From Burkholderia sp. L27(2015) (GTDB lineage Bacteria; Pseudomonadota; Gammaproteobacteria; Burkholderiales; Burkholderiaceae): a stretch of 64,000 nt of DNA. Shown one piece after another: positions 47,194-56,413 of this stretch. The number at the start of each line of letters is the position of its first letter. The stretch's first letter is position 1. A program made the position numbers and the translations under genes. The notes beneath the pieces are model-generated. The model searched no databases. It saw only the letters and a list, made by a program, of their open reading frames with translations, and was not told the origin of the DNA. Location of the stretch: assembly GCF_009765705.1 (NCBI RefSeq), contig NZ_LMUX01000021.1, forward strand, positions 586,389 through 650,388, given 5' to 3'.

Positions 47194-48978
47194 TCAGCCC
47201 TTGTTTGGGTTATTGGCGTTGTTGGCGTTGTTGGCGCCATGTGCTTGAGGAGCACCGGCTGTGCCATCGGCCTCCGGCGTCTCATACGGCCACACGACAC
47301 CGCCCGAATGCGTGACCGCACCGTGTTTGGCGGGTCCCACCAATTTTTCGTACTTCTCCAGCGCGCCGCCCAGCGACGCGCGCGCGACCGGCCGCCACGC
47401 TGCGCGACGTGTCTCCAGTTCAGCGTCCGAGAGCTCGACGCGCAGCGTGTTGGTTGCGGCATCGATCACGATGACGTCGCCGTCCTTGAGTAGCGCAATC
47501 GGGCCGCCCAGCACCGCTTCCGGTCCCGCGTAGCCGATACACATACCGCGCGTTGCACCCGAAAACCGGCCATCGGTCAGCAAGGCAACCTTCTCGCCCA
47601 TGCCTTGGCCGTAAATGGCCGCCGTGACGCTGAGCATCTCGCGCATGCCCGGCCCGCCTTTGGGGCCTTCGTTGCGTATCACCAGCACGTCGCCTTCACG
47701 ATAATCGCGCGCCGAGACCACCTTCATGCAGGCCTCTTCGTTTTCAAACAGACGCGCACGGCCCGTGAATTGCAGCGATTTGAGGCCGGCGATTTTGAGT
47801 AATGCACCGTCGGGCACGAGGTTGCCTTTCAGCACCACGACGCCGCCACTGTCGTGCAGCGCGTGCTCGCAACTGCGCACCACGAGGCCATCGGGTTCGC
47901 GCACGTCGCGCAACGCTTCTTCGAGCGTCTGGCCCGTCAGCGTGAGTACGTCGCCGTGCAAATAACCGGCCTTGAGCAACGCTTTGAGCACGGCAGGAAC
48001 GCCGCCCACATGATGCAAGTCGCGCGCGAGGTAACGTCCGCCCGGCTGCAGGTCGGCAATGAGCGGCGTACGGCTGAACACGGCGGCCACATCGGCGAGC
48101 GTGAAGCTGATGCCGGCCTCGTGAGCGATCGCCGGGATATGCAACGCCGCATTGGTCGAACCGCCGGTGGCCGCGACCGCTGCGCACGCGTTCTCGCAAC
48201 TCTTGCGCGTAACCAGATCGCGCGGCAACGGGCCACCCGCGTTGAGGATCTTCATCACGGTTTCGCCGGCGCGACGCGCCAGCGCGATCCGCTCGCTATA
48301 GACCGCCGGCATCATGGCCGAGCCCAGCGGCGACAATCCCAGCGCTTCGGCCACCATCGCCATGGTGTTGGCCGTGAATTGGCCCGGGCAGGCGCCCGCG
48401 GTCGGCGAACACGCATGCTCGATCGCCGAGAATTCCTCCGCGGTGATGGCGCCGGCCTGGAAACGCCCGACCGCTTCTATCGTGTCGAGTATCGTGATCT
48501 CCCGACCATCGGTGCCGGTGCCCGGTAGCATCGCGCCGCCGTAGATGAATACCGACGGCACATTGACGCGCACCATCCCCATCATCACGCCGGGCAAGGT
48601 CTTGTCGCAGCCGGCGAAACCGACCAGCGCGTCGTAGGCGTGTCCGCGCACCACCAGCTCGATGCTGTCGGCCACCAGCTCACGCGAGAGCAGGCTCATG
48701 CGCATGCCGGCATGATTCATCGAGGTGCCGTCGGACACCGACACGGTCGAAAACGCGATCGGCACGCCACCACCCGCGGCCACACCGAGCTTGGCGTTTT
48801 CAGCCTGCGGTCCGAGCGACATCGAACACGGGGTATTTTCACCGGCGGTGCTGACGATGCCGACAAACGACTTCTGCATCGCTTCGTCATCGAGCCCGGT
48901 GGCGCGCAAAAAAGCGCGATGCGGCGCACGCGTCACGCCGTCGGTCACCATTTTGGAGCGGTGTTTGTGCAGGGACAT
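47194..48978 (-). CDS. IlvD/Edd-family dehydratase
   Basis: A 594-residue Fe-S dehydratase of the dihydroxy-acid/sugar-acid dehydratase family. The three cluster cysteines are visible at Cys51 (ENTPCSMS), Cys124 (GFAGCDKTLPG) and Cys197 (SPTAGACPGQF), giving a [2Fe-2S] type set; Lys126 is the position of the carbamylated Lys in this family. It could be a true dihydroxy-acid dehydratase (IlvD of the type with GCDKxLPG) or a sugar-acid dehydratase; the operon of sugar-acid genes favours the latter. The C-terminus carries ANN repeats from a 9-bp array (47212-47238). ATG at 48978 has GGAAG upstream. Confidence 0.85.
   Translation of the reverse strand: MSLHKHRSKMVTDGVTRAPHRAFLRATGLDDEAMQKSFVGIVSTAGENTPCSMSLGPQAENAKLGVAAGGGVPIAFSTVSVSDGTSMNHAGMRMSLLSRELVADSIELVVRGHAYDALVGFAGCDKTLPGVMMGMVRVNVPSVFIYGGAMLPGTGTDGREITILDTIEAVGRFQAGAITAEEFSAIEHACSPTAGACPGQFTANTMAMVAEALGLSPLGSAMMPAVYSERIALARRAGETVMKILNAGGPLPRDLVTRKSCENACAAVAATGGSTNAALHIPAIAHEAGISFTLADVAAVFSRTPLIADLQPGGRYLARDLHHVGGVPAVLKALLKAGYLHGDVLTLTGQTLEEALRDVREPDGLVVRSCEHALHDSGGVVVLKGNLVPDGALLKIAGLKSLQFTGRARLFENEEACMKVVSARDYREGDVLVIRNEGPKGGPGMREMLSVTAAIYGQGMGEKVALLTDGRFSGATRGMCIGYAGPEAVLGGPIALLKDGDVIVIDAATNTLRVELSDAELETRRAAWRPVARASLGGALEKYEKLVGPAKHGAVTHSGGVVWPYETPEADGTAGAPQAHGANNANNANNPNKG
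47212..47238. repeat. Three 9-bp units in the dehydratase C-terminus
   Basis: ATTGGCGTT, GTTGGCGTT and GTTGGCGCC (plus strand) encode ANN repeats (GANNANNANN) in the last 15 residues of the dehydratase. Confidence 0.9.
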
Positions 48979-49133
48979 TTTCGAGCTTCCTTTACGCCCA
49001 TTCATTAGGCGATGTTTCTCAGTGTTTCTCTCAGCCGCGGCGGCGTGGGTCGATTTAGGCGAACGCCTTATGTGGGCAGCTCACGTGGCCGAGTCATGTC
49101 GCCAACGCAGGCGGACAATTCATGTGGGCCAAT

Positions 49134-49829
49134 TCATGCAGACTCGATGCGCGCCACCGACGGCTGCAGATGATCGAACGCCCAGCAGATATCGCGCTCG
49201 AGCGCGGCGCGTGCAGCCACGGCGTCACCGCGTTCGATGGCGTCGACGATCTGGGCGTGTGGTTCGTTCAGGGGACGGCTGGCCTCGGTATGCATGAGCT
49301 CGCGCGCCGCGCGCAAGTACGGTCCCGATTGCAGCCACAGGCTTTCTATCGTCGCCATACTTACCGGCGAACCTGCCGCACGATAAATGGTGAAGTGGAA
49401 CACCTGATTACGCTGCAGGCCTTCGCTGGCTGCACGCGGCGATTGCAAGGTGCCCTCGATCTCGTCGGCGAGCTTGCGCAGCAAGCGAATCTGCGCCACG
49501 GACAAGCGCGGTGTCGCCCACTCGGTGGCCGCACCTTCGATCAGCACGCGCACGCGGCGTATGTCCTCCAGGCGCTCCGGCGTAATCAAGGGCACCCGCA
49601 GCGAACGGCTTTTCATCGGTTCGATCGCCCCGTGAGTCGCGAGACGGCGCAGCGCCTCGCGCACGGGCATGGTACTGACGGCAAGCGCGTCTGCCAGCTC
49701 CTGTATGCCCAGCACTTCGCCTGCGCGATATTCACCGCACATCAAGCGATCGCGGATGGTCCGATAGACCGCTTCATTGATCGACGTGTGCTCGATCGGC
49801 TTGAATGCAGACGATGGGTTTATCGACAT
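49134..49829 (-). CDS. GntR-family regulator, FCD type
   Basis: A 231-residue repressor: winged helix (residues about 15-75, VYRTIRDRLMCGEYRAGE and ELADALAVSTMPVREALRRLA) and all-helical FCD effector domain (about 90-225, with RVLIEGAATEWA and FHFTIYRAAGSP contributing metal/ligand residues). It stands upstream of the dehydratase-ltnD-otnI-denD-MFS genes on the same strand and probably controls them. A 13-bp palindrome lies 141-153 nt upstream of the ATG. GGGGCTGAT precedes the start. Confidence 0.9.
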   Translation of the reverse strand: MSINPSSAFKPIEHTSINEAVYRTIRDRLMCGEYRAGEVLGIQELADALAVSTMPVREALRRLATHGAIEPMKSRSLRVPLITPERLEDIRRVRVLIEGAATEWATPRLSVAQIRLLRKLADEIEGTLQSPRAASEGLQRNQVFHFTIYRAAGSPVSMATIESLWLQSGPYLRAARELMHTEASRPLNEPHAQIVDAIERGDAVAARAALERDICWAFDHLQPSVARIESA

Positions 49830-49969
49830 ATCAGCCCCACGAGCCACTTGCCGCAAGGCAAACCATATGCCGCGTCGTGATGCGCGTTCAGGTACATCGT
49901 CGTCTCCCTCTGTGCTCCGGCCGGGTTCAGGCATAGGCCAAACCCATCGTCCGAGGCACGTTTGATTTT

Positions 49970-49982
49970 TGATCAAAGATCA
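49970..49982. promoter_or_regulatory. Palindrome upstream of gntR
   Basis: TGATCAAAGATCA is a perfect 5-bp inverted repeat around AAA, within the AT-rich stretch TTTTTGATCAAAGATCATTTT. It precedes the gntR start by 141-153 nt and is the first such site ahead of the whole sugar-acid cluster, so it is a candidate GntR operator and promoter region. Confidence 0.5.
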
Positions 49983-50064
49983 TTTTGCCGACGATGACAG
50001 ACGCCGACAATCAGGGTTTGCGTGAAGCGGGGGGATTTTGGCGATGCGATGAAATGCGATGTGC

Positions 50065-50090
50065 GCGCCAGCCCGATATTGGACTGGCGC
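50065..50090 (-). terminator. Hairpin after the chemoreceptor gene
   Basis: GCGCCAG (50065-50071) and CTGGCGC (50084-50090) form a 7-bp stem with a 12-nt loop, starting 19 nt after the chemoreceptor stop on the minus strand. No T-run follows, so the assignment as terminator is tentative. Confidence 0.35.
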
Positions 50091-50108
50091 TCGGGGCCTC
50101 GCTGGGGC

Positions 50109-51995
50109 TTAAAACGTCTCCCAGTCGTCGTCCGATCCAGCTTTAGCCGCCAGTTTGGGCGACACGGCTAATGGCGCGATCGACGCGCCCTTCGGCGCCG
50201 CCGAGGGTCGGGCGGCTGGTCGGGCGGCGGCCTCTACCGCCCGAGGCGGCTGTACCTCGGCGCCAGATCGATGCGCCTCGGTCACCGCGCTCACTGTGCC
50301 GGCCGCAGCCGCTGTGCTTGCCGCACCGGTGCGCGCTCGGCCCAACACCGATGGCTTATGCCCCATGCCACGCCGCACCGCGGCAGGCGTGCCTGCAGGA
50401 CGCGTCGCTTGCACCGCGCGCGTCGGCGCGGCCACAGCAGCTTGCCCGTCGAGCTTGAACACGGCGATCGCCTCTTCAAGCTTGGCGGTCTGCACCGTCA
50501 GCACGGCGGCCGACGCGGATGCTTCTTCGACCAGTGCCGCGTTGCGCTGCGTCGTTTCGTCCATGTTCGCCACCGCCTGGTTCACCTGGCCGATGCCACT
50601 CGATTGTTCCTCCGAGGCCGCGCTGATTTCGCCCATGATGTCGTTGACTCGACGCACCGCAACCACCACGTCCGCAATGGTGGTACCCGCGCGCGTCACG
50701 AGCTGCGCGCCTGTTTCTATCCTGCCGGCCGACTCTTCGATCAAGCCTTTGATTTCCTTGGCCGCCGAAGCGCTGCGTTGCGCCAGCGTGCGCACCTCGC
50801 CCGCCACCACGGCAAAGCCGCGCCCTTCTTCACCCGCCCGCGCAGCTTCCACCGCCGCGTTGAGCGCCAGGATATTCGTCTGAAAGGCAATGCCTTCGAT
50901 CACGCTGATGATCTCGACGATCTTGTTCGACGACACCGAAATGTCCTGCATCGTCTCGACCACTTCGCCTACCACGCTGCCACCGCGCTCGGCGGTCTCG
51001 GACGCATTACGGGCCAGTTGGCTCGCCTGACGCGCGTTGTCGGCATTTTGCTGCACGGTGGCGGTGAGCTGCTCCATGCTCGATGCGGTTTCGCTGATCG
51101 ACGCCGCCTGTTGTTCGGTGCGGCTCGACAAATCCGAATTGCCGGCGGCAATCTCGCGCGCGGCCTGGGTAATCTCGCCGGCACCGTCGCGGATCTGACC
51201 GATCGTCTGCACCAGCTTTTGCTGCATGCGCTGCAGCGCCGCCAGCATGCTGACCGTGTCGCCAGGTCGAGTCGCCACCACCAGGTTCAGTTCGCCGTCT
51301 GCAATACGCGTCACCACGTCGGCCGCGTAACTGGGCTCGCCCCCCAGCAGTGCATGGATATTGCGCGCGATCAGTATCATCAGCGCCGAAATCACAACGC
51401 ACAACAACCCGCCGGCAAGCGCATACTGGATCAGCAGGCCGTAAAAAGCGTGATCGATATCGTCGGTGAAAACGCCCGTTTCTAGCGTCCAGTCCCACGG
51501 ACGGTAGAGTCGGACGTAATTGATCTTGGGCGCCATCACGTTGGTGACCGGCTTGAGGAACAGCAGATCCTTGTAACCTTCGCCGCTGCTGTGAGCGAGA
51601 TCGACGGAGTCGCTGAACACATGGCGGCCCTGCGGATCGGTGAAGCCGCTCATATCCTTGCCTTCGAGATCGGCGCGCACACCATGCATCAAGACTTTGG
51701 AGTGCGGGTCGACTACGATGAGGTAGCCGCCCGATCCGTCATAGTGCATGACGCGCAGGTCGTCCAGCGCATTACGCTGAGCCTGGTCCAGCGGCATCTT
51801 GCCGGCGCTCGCCAACGACTGATAATGGTCGACCACGCCGTAGGCCACGCTGACGATATTTTTCAGCTCGGCCTTGCTGCCGTCGATCATGCTCTGTCGG
51901 GCCTGATACGCGCCCCAGCCGGAGATTGCGAAAATCCCGATGCACATCACGGTAAGCGCCAACCACAGACGGGAGCTCAGGCGAGCTTGATTCAT
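50109..51995 (-). CDS. Methyl-accepting chemotaxis protein with single Cache domain
   Basis: A 628-residue chemoreceptor. TM1 (about 8-28), a periplasmic sCache_2-type sensor (about 35-185, [21 protein letters not shown] and [15 protein letters not shown] typical), TM2 (about 188-210), HAMP (about 212-265) and the methyl-accepting signalling hairpin with [21 protein letters not shown] long Ala/Pro-rich tail ends in DWETF, close to the NWETF pentapeptide that tethers CheR and CheB in enteric receptors. ATG at 51995 has GGAG upstream; a much longer antisense frame to 52865 is not real. No che genes are nearby. Confidence 0.92.
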   Translation of the reverse strand: MNQARLSSRLWLALTVMCIGIFAISGWGAYQARQSMIDGSKAELKNIVSVAYGVVDHYQSLASAGKMPLDQAQRNALDDLRVMHYDGSGGYLIVVDPHSKVLMHGVRADLEGKDMSGFTDPQGRHVFSDSVDLAHSSGEGYKDLLFLKPVTNVMAPKINYVRLYRPWDWTLETGVFTDDIDHAFYGLLIQYALAGGLLCVVISALMILIARNIHALLGGEPSYAADVVTRIADGELNLVVATRPGDTVSMLAALQRMQQKLVQTIGQIRDGAGEITQAAREIAAGNSDLSSRTEQQAASISETASSMEQLTATVQQNADNARQASQLARNASETAERGGSVVGEVVETMQDISVSSNKIVEIISVIEGIAFQTNILALNAAVEAARAGEEGRGFAVVAGEVRTLAQRSASAAKEIKGLIEESAGRIETGAQLVTRAGTTIADVVVAVRRVNDIMGEISAASEEQSSGIGQVNQAVANMDETTQRNAALVEEASASAAVLTVQTAKLEEAIAVFKLDGQAAVAAPTRAVQATRPAGTPAAVRRGMGHKPSVLGRARTGAASTAAAAGTVSAVTEAHRSGAEVQPPRAVEAAARPAARPSAAPKGASIAPLAVSPKLAAKAGSDDDWETF

Positions 51996-52328
51996 ATTCC
52001 AACTCCAAATCTCAGGGTAACGAGCCATACGCCGTAGAGCGGGCAAGCGTATAACCGGCTTAACGGCAACTTCGCGACAATTCTTTAGGAGCGAGGCCGT
52101 GCCCGGCACACTATTTTCGTGGCAGAATTTCGGCGCGGGCTCGTCACGGCGAGCGTGGCCCTGCCCGCCAACGCAAGGAATCCGATTGACCTCCACCAGC
52201 CAAATCACTGCATGACCGCGCGGTATCCTGCCGACCTCCCCTGCATTACAGCGTTTTCGCCGGTTGCCGTCGGCTGCGGAATCGCGTCCGTAGAAATCAC
52301 GTCCGAGGAAATTGCGTCTGAAGAAATC
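51996..52328. other. Divergent promoter region and possible 5' extension of the tannase gene
   Basis: The 333-nt gap between the minus-strand chemoreceptor and the called tannase start has one plus-strand frame open from 52119 that runs into the tannase gene; it could begin as early as 52119 or 52212. It has no signal peptide or ribosome-binding site support, and its last third is the 15-bp repeat array. Apart from this nothing recognisable is present. Confidence 0.5.
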
Positions 52329-52352
52329 ATGCGCCCGGAAATCGCGCCCGTG
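52278..52352. repeat. Five 15-bp degenerate units at the start of the tannase gene
   Basis: GGAATCGCGTCCGTA, GAAATCACGTCCGAG, GAAATTGCGTCTGAA, GAAATCATGCGCCCG and GAAATCGCGCCCGTG stand head to tail. The chosen start ATG lies inside the fourth unit. The unit differs from the RASTCAAA type, but period and behaviour are the same. Confidence 0.85.
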
Positions 52353-53978
52353 GCAGCGCGGTCCGTGGCAACCCTGATCAGGCTCGCCTGTGCGGTGCTG
52401 GGTGCGGCGCTGTTCGGTATGGTCACGCCCGCCCACGCCCAGTGCGTCCAGTTCGCCGGACAAACCATTGCCGCTGGCGAGATCGGCTTGCCCACCCGCG
52501 GCGCGCTCGTGACCAGCGCGATGATGGTCGGCGCCACGCAATCCGGCAACGGCAACGGCGATTACTGCCGGATCACGGGCGAAATTCACCCGGTGCGCGA
52601 CGACGCCCCCGACATTCATTTCGAACTCAACCTGCCCAAGCGCTGGAACGGCCGCGCCTTGCAGCTGGGCGGCGGCGGCTACAGCGGCGAGGTGGTCAGC
52701 GGAACGGACATGGTGCCCTTCGCGCCACGCACCACCCCTCTGTCGCAAGGCTATGCGACCTTCGGCTCCGACTCCGGGCATATCGGCACGTCGGCGCGTG
52801 CCGAATTCGCAGTCAACGACGAAGCGCTGTTGAATTTCGGCTACGGCCATCTGAAGAAAACGCATGATGTGGCGCTGGCGCTAATCGCCCAGAACTACGG
52901 CAAACCGCCGCGGCGCGTCTATTTTGCGGGCGGCTCGACCGGTGGACGCGAAGGCTACACCGTAATCGAGCGCTTTCCCAACGACTACGACGGCGTGATC
53001 GCCGATGCACCGGCGATCAATTTCTCGGGCGTGCGGCTGATCGGCGTAAAAATCGGCCAGATGGCCTACGACGTGCCCGGTGGATTTGTCCCGCCAATCA
53101 AACAAAAGCTCGTGTATCACCGGGTGCTGGCGGCATGCGACGCGCTCGACGGCGTCGCCGATGGCATTGTCAGCAACGTCGACGCATGCCATGCGCTCGA
53201 ACGCCAGATCGTGGCGAGCCTGCGCTGCCCCGATGGTACGGATCAGGGCAACGACTGCTTGTCGGCGGCGCAGATCGACACACTGAACGCCCTGAACAAT
53301 GGCCTTGATCTGCCCTATGCGCTGGCCAATGGCGCACGGGTCTACCCCGGCTACAACGTATACGCCGGCAGCGATTTCTCCGGCATGCTCGGCCTGGGTC
53401 GATCTCCCGTGCGACTCGCGAGGCCCGACATCATCGCCAATGGCTACCTGTTTGCGCAAGCCGACGCCTATATGAAGTATTTCGTGACGCGCGACCCGAA
53501 CTTCGAGACGCTGAATTTCGATCTTGCGCATCCCGACCCCTATGAGGAACGGCTCGTCGAACTATCGCAAATGGTGGGCGCGATGAACCCCGATTTGTCG
53601 GCCTTCGTCGCCCACGGCGGTCGGGTGATTACGCTGCACGGCCTAGCCGACGAGGTCATCAGCCCGAACGAGACGATCGCTTTCTATCGCTCCATCGTGG
53701 CGAAATTCGGCCTGGAGAAAACCGACACGTTCATGCGGCTTTACATGGTGCCGGGGTTCCAGCACGGCAACGGCGTGTTCATCCCCTCCTGGGATGCGTT
53801 GGGCGCACTCGATAAATGGGTCACCTACGGCGTCCCGCCTGAAACGCTGGTGACAACCGATATCGCAGCGGCCACCAACGGACGTTCGCGGCCGCTGTGC
53901 CGCTTCCCGGCCTTCCCGCGTTATCTGGGCAAAGGCAACGTCAATCTGGCGGCAAGCTTCCGCTGCGCGACATCCTAG
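52329..53978 (+). CDS. Tannase/feruloyl esterase-family protein lacking the CS-D-HC cysteines
   Basis: A 549-residue exported alpha/beta hydrolase of the tannase/feruloyl-esterase family. From the ATG at 52329 a signal peptide ([18 protein letters not shown], cleavage after AHA about residue 37) leads to [10 protein letters not shown]. Family blocks follow: [39 protein letters not shown], and the nucleophile in GGSTGGREG. The acid is in [10 protein letters not shown] and the His in PGFQHGNG. In classic members a Cys stands next to the Ser (CS) and after the His (HC), linked by a disulfide; here both are Gly. Such esterases attack plant hydroxycinnamate or gallate esters. The start is uncertain. 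Confidence 0.82.
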   Translation: MRPEIAPVAARSVATLIRLACAVLGAALFGMVTPAHAQCVQFAGQTIAAGEIGLPTRGALVTSAMMVGATQSGNGNGDYCRITGEIHPVRDDAPDIHFELNLPKRWNGRALQLGGGGYSGEVVSGTDMVPFAPRTTPLSQGYATFGSDSGHIGTSARAEFAVNDEALLNFGYGHLKKTHDVALALIAQNYGKPPRRVYFAGGSTGGREGYTVIERFPNDYDGVIADAPAINFSGVRLIGVKIGQMAYDVPGGFVPPIKQKLVYHRVLAACDALDGVADGIVSNVDACHALERQIVASLRCPDGTDQGNDCLSAAQIDTLNALNNGLDLPYALANGARVYPGYNVYAGSDFSGMLGLGRSPVRLARPDIIANGYLFAQADAYMKYFVTRDPNFETLNFDLAHPDPYEERLVELSQMVGAMNPDLSAFVAHGGRVITLHGLADEVISPNETIAFYRSIVAKFGLEKTDTFMRLYMVPGFQHGNGVFIPSWDALGALDKWVTYGVPPETLVTTDIAAATNGRSRPLCRFPAFPRYLGKGNVNLAASFRCATS

Positions 53979-54048
53979 CGGCCGAACGAACGGCACGGGG
54001 CCACCGAACACAAGATGCCCCCGCGCCGTTTGTTCGGCGCCCCCGCTT

Positions 54049-55515
54049 ATGGGGCTCAATACGTGGCATGATTGGATTGTTACCCACCGTCCGGCGCACT
54101 CTGTGAAACCGAAAGACCCGCAAGCCGGGCAGGCGTCCGGCGGTAATCGATTCAAGGCGCGTTTCGTCGCGATCTCATGGCACGATCTCGCCATCAGCAT
54201 CGGCCCGATCGTCATCCTGACAGCGATCGTTGCAGGGCTCGCGTTCTGGCTCGTCAACCCCGCACCCCCGAGTACCATCACCATCGCCGCCGGCCCCAAG
54301 GACAGTGTGTTCTGGAGCAACGCGCAAAAATACCAGGCCATCCTCGCGCGCAACGGCGTCAAAGCCGTGCTGTTGAGCACCGACGGATCGGTCGACAACT
54401 TGAAGCGGCTGGCCGATCCCCATGCGAAAGTCGACGTCGGCTTTGTCCAGGGCGGCTTGTCCGATGGCGTAGACCTGACCCATTTGATGTCGCTGGGCAG
54501 CATCTCTTATGTGCCCGTGGCCATCTTCTATACCGGGACGAAAACGATCAGCATCCTGTCGGAACTCAGCGGCAAGCGCGTGGCTATCGGCCCCGAAGGC
54601 AGTGGTTCGCATTTACTCGCGCTCGCACTCCTCAAGATCAACGGCATCGTGCCGGGCGGCAGCACGACGCTCAGCGACGTGTCGGGGGACGAGGCGGCCC
54701 AGGGTTTGAGAGACGGCACGCTGGACGCGGCATTCTTGATGGGCGACTCCGCCACACCGCCGACCCTGGCCAAGCTGCTGCACACCCCGGGCGTCAAATT
54801 GATGGATTTCTCGCAGGCCAGCGGCTATGCACGGCGCTTCAGTTACTTGAACGAATTGCAGATTCCCAAAGGCGTGTTCGACTTCGGCAGGAACATACCC
54901 AATCACGTGCTCCACCTGATTGCGCCCACCGCGGAATTGGTCGCTCGGGACACATTGCATCCAGCGCTGTCCGACTTGTTGATCGATGCGGCCCAGCAGG
55001 TGAATGGTCAGCCCGGACTGCTACAGCACGCCGGCGAATTCCCGGCGCCGCTCGCGCATGAGTTCCGCATCAGCGACGACGCATTACGCTATTACAAGTC
55101 GGGGAAAAGTTTCCTGTATCGGAATTTGCCGTTCTGGCTCGCCAGCCTGGCCGACCGGCTGTTGGTGATTATCGTGCCCATCATCGTGTTGCTGATACCG
55201 GGCGTGCGCCTGGTTCCCGCCCTGTACAGCTGGCGCATCAAGTCGCGCATTTATCGCTGGTATGGCGCGCTGATCGGACTCGAACGCGGCATCTTCGAGC
55301 AATCGGGTGACTACGATCACGTCGCGATGCTCAAGCGCCTGGATCACATCGAGGAAGCGGTGAATCGAATGAAAGTGCCGCTCGCGTTTGCCGACCAATT
55401 CTATGTGTTACGCGGGCATATCGATCTCGTGCGTTCGCGCTTGATCGAACGCGAATCTAGCCACCATCCGGCCCCCAAAGATCAGACTGAAACGGCAACG
55501 GTGCCGGTATCCTGA
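54049..55515 (+). CDS. Membrane-anchored TAXI-family solute receptor
   Basis: A 488-residue protein of the TAXI (TRAP-associated extracytoplasmic immunogenic) family. After a short cytoplasmic N-terminus, TM1 (about 48-69, ISIGPIVILTAIVAGLAFWLV) is followed by a periplasmic solute-binding domain (about 75-360, with ITIAAGPKDS, VDVGFVQGG and KRVAIGPEGSGSH). A second TM (about 372-394, LADRLLVIIVPIIVLLIPG) and a C-terminal helical tail (about 400-470) follow. Classic TAXI receptors are free periplasmic proteins that serve TRAP permeases; no permease gene is nearby. The architecture suggests a sensor or a shared receptor. It overlaps the convergent ferredoxin gene by 59 nt. Confidence 0.82.
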   Translation: MGLNTWHDWIVTHRPAHSVKPKDPQAGQASGGNRFKARFVAISWHDLAISIGPIVILTAIVAGLAFWLVNPAPPSTITIAAGPKDSVFWSNAQKYQAILARNGVKAVLLSTDGSVDNLKRLADPHAKVDVGFVQGGLSDGVDLTHLMSLGSISYVPVAIFYTGTKTISILSELSGKRVAIGPEGSGSHLLALALLKINGIVPGGSTTLSDVSGDEAAQGLRDGTLDAAFLMGDSATPPTLAKLLHTPGVKLMDFSQASGYARRFSYLNELQIPKGVFDFGRNIPNHVLHLIAPTAELVARDTLHPALSDLLIDAAQQVNGQPGLLQHAGEFPAPLAHEFRISDDALRYYKSGKSFLYRNLPFWLASLADRLLVIIVPIIVLLIPGVRLVPALYSWRIKSRIYRWYGALIGLERGIFEQSGDYDHVAMLKRLDHIEEAVNRMKVPLAFADQFYVLRGHIDLVRSRLIERESSHHPAPKDQTETATVPVS

Positions 55516-55822
55516 GCTGCACATCGCTGGTGGCGCACGCCACGCACGGCAGGATCCAGCCCTCGGCTTTTTCCTCGGCGGTGAGGCCCGGCCATTCGAT
55601 GCTGTAGACCACCTGGCCGCTCAACAAGCTGCACATGCAGGTACGGCAAGTGCCGTTGCGGCACGAACTGGGCAAGGTCAAGCCAGCGGCGCGCGCTGCC
55701 AGCAGCAACGAGACGCCCGCGGGCGCTTCGAATCGCCACTCGCCGGGTTCTACGCTGACGGTGCAGGCTGCGGGGCTGGCTTCGGAGTTGGGTGCTGGGT
55801 TAGGTGGAACGGGAGCGGCCAT
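55457..55822 (-). CDS. Plant-type 2Fe-2S ferredoxin
   Basis: A 121-residue ferredoxin with cluster ligands Cys54, Cys59 and Cys62 (CRNGTCRTCMC) and Cys93 (LPCVACATSDV), the plant-type C-x4-C-x2-C-x30-C pattern. Two more Cys (64 and 96) stand next to the ligands. An N-terminal Pro/Ala-rich stretch precedes the domain. It starts four bases after the FiwA-like gene on the same strand, so the two are likely co-transcribed. No reductase or oxygenase partner is adjacent. Confidence 0.9.
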   Translation of the reverse strand: MAAPVPPNPAPNSEASPAACTVSVEPGEWRFEAPAGVSLLLAARAAGLTLPSSCRNGTCRTCMCSLLSGQVVYSIEWPGLTAEEKAEGWILPCVACATSDVQLRIPAPLPFQSDLWGPDGG

Positions 55823-55826
55823 GCGA

Positions 55827-56318
55827 TCACAGTACCGAACCGATCCCGCAATACAGTGTCAGCGCCCGGGCTTCGGTCTCGTGCACCTCGACCGGGAACG
55901 CGACCGCACCGGCGTAAGCCATGTAGCGCGCGCGATGCTGACCGTTGCGAAACGACACCACACCTTCATGGGCAAGTCCGAACATGCCTAGCAGCGAAGG
56001 GCGATGACGCGTCGAAAAAGTCACGTAGGGCATCTCCGGCACACGGTTTGCACGCGGATCGAGGAATTCGCGTATGCCGCGGGCTTTGCCGGGGTGCCAA
56101 TACGTCACTTCGGGCAACACGTAGTCGGTGGTGTCGCGGTCGGCGCACTGCAATAATTTGCGGGCGTCGACCATCACCACACAGTGGCGTGAGTCGCGCG
56201 CAGTGAATGCCGCTTTCAATCGCGTTGACGGGTAGAGATCATGCGATGGCAGCGCCACTTCCCAGACGCTGTCGACAGACTGCCCGACCGTCGCAGGTGC
56301 TTCCATTAAGTCTTCCAT
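55827..56318 (-). CDS. FiwA/plasmid fertility inhibition factor-like protein
   Basis: A 163-residue protein recalled as belonging to the family named after the plasmid fertility inhibition factor FiwA. Visible landmarks are VALPSHDLYPSTRLKAAF, VDARKLLQCADRD, IREFLDPRANRVPEMPYVTF and a ParB/Srx-like FRNGQHRARYMAYAG (about 122-136), where an Asn-Gly-x-His-Arg motif is typical. FiwA blocks plasmid transfer of other replicons; many chromosomal homologues exist in Burkholderiaceae without known role. The start at 56318 is favoured, 56306 is possible. Here it leads a two-gene unit with a ferredoxin, an odd partnership. Confidence 0.6.
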   Translation of the reverse strand: MEDLMEAPATVGQSVDSVWEVALPSHDLYPSTRLKAAFTARDSRHCVVMVDARKLLQCADRDTTDYVLPEVTYWHPGKARGIREFLDPRANRVPEMPYVTFSTRHRPSLLGMFGLAHEGVVSFRNGQHRARYMAYAGAVAFPVEVHETEARALTLYCGIGSVL

Positions 56319-56413
56319 TCCGACCTGTTCGCATCCCTAATATATGCGGCTAAGTATAGCAGCGCGATCGGGCGCTTACTGTGCTGGCATGGGGCTCGAC
56401 GACGATACTGTGG

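Noticed and set aside
46154-47248. 364-codon plus-strand frame over otnI and ltnD
   Set aside because: Antisense to two overlapping recognised genes; composition is Arg/His-rich without motifs.
51996-52865. 290-codon 5' extension of the chemoreceptor frame
   Set aside because: It lies antisense to the tannase gene, has no chemoreceptor homology, and the ATG at 51995 has its own ribosome-binding site and membrane segment.
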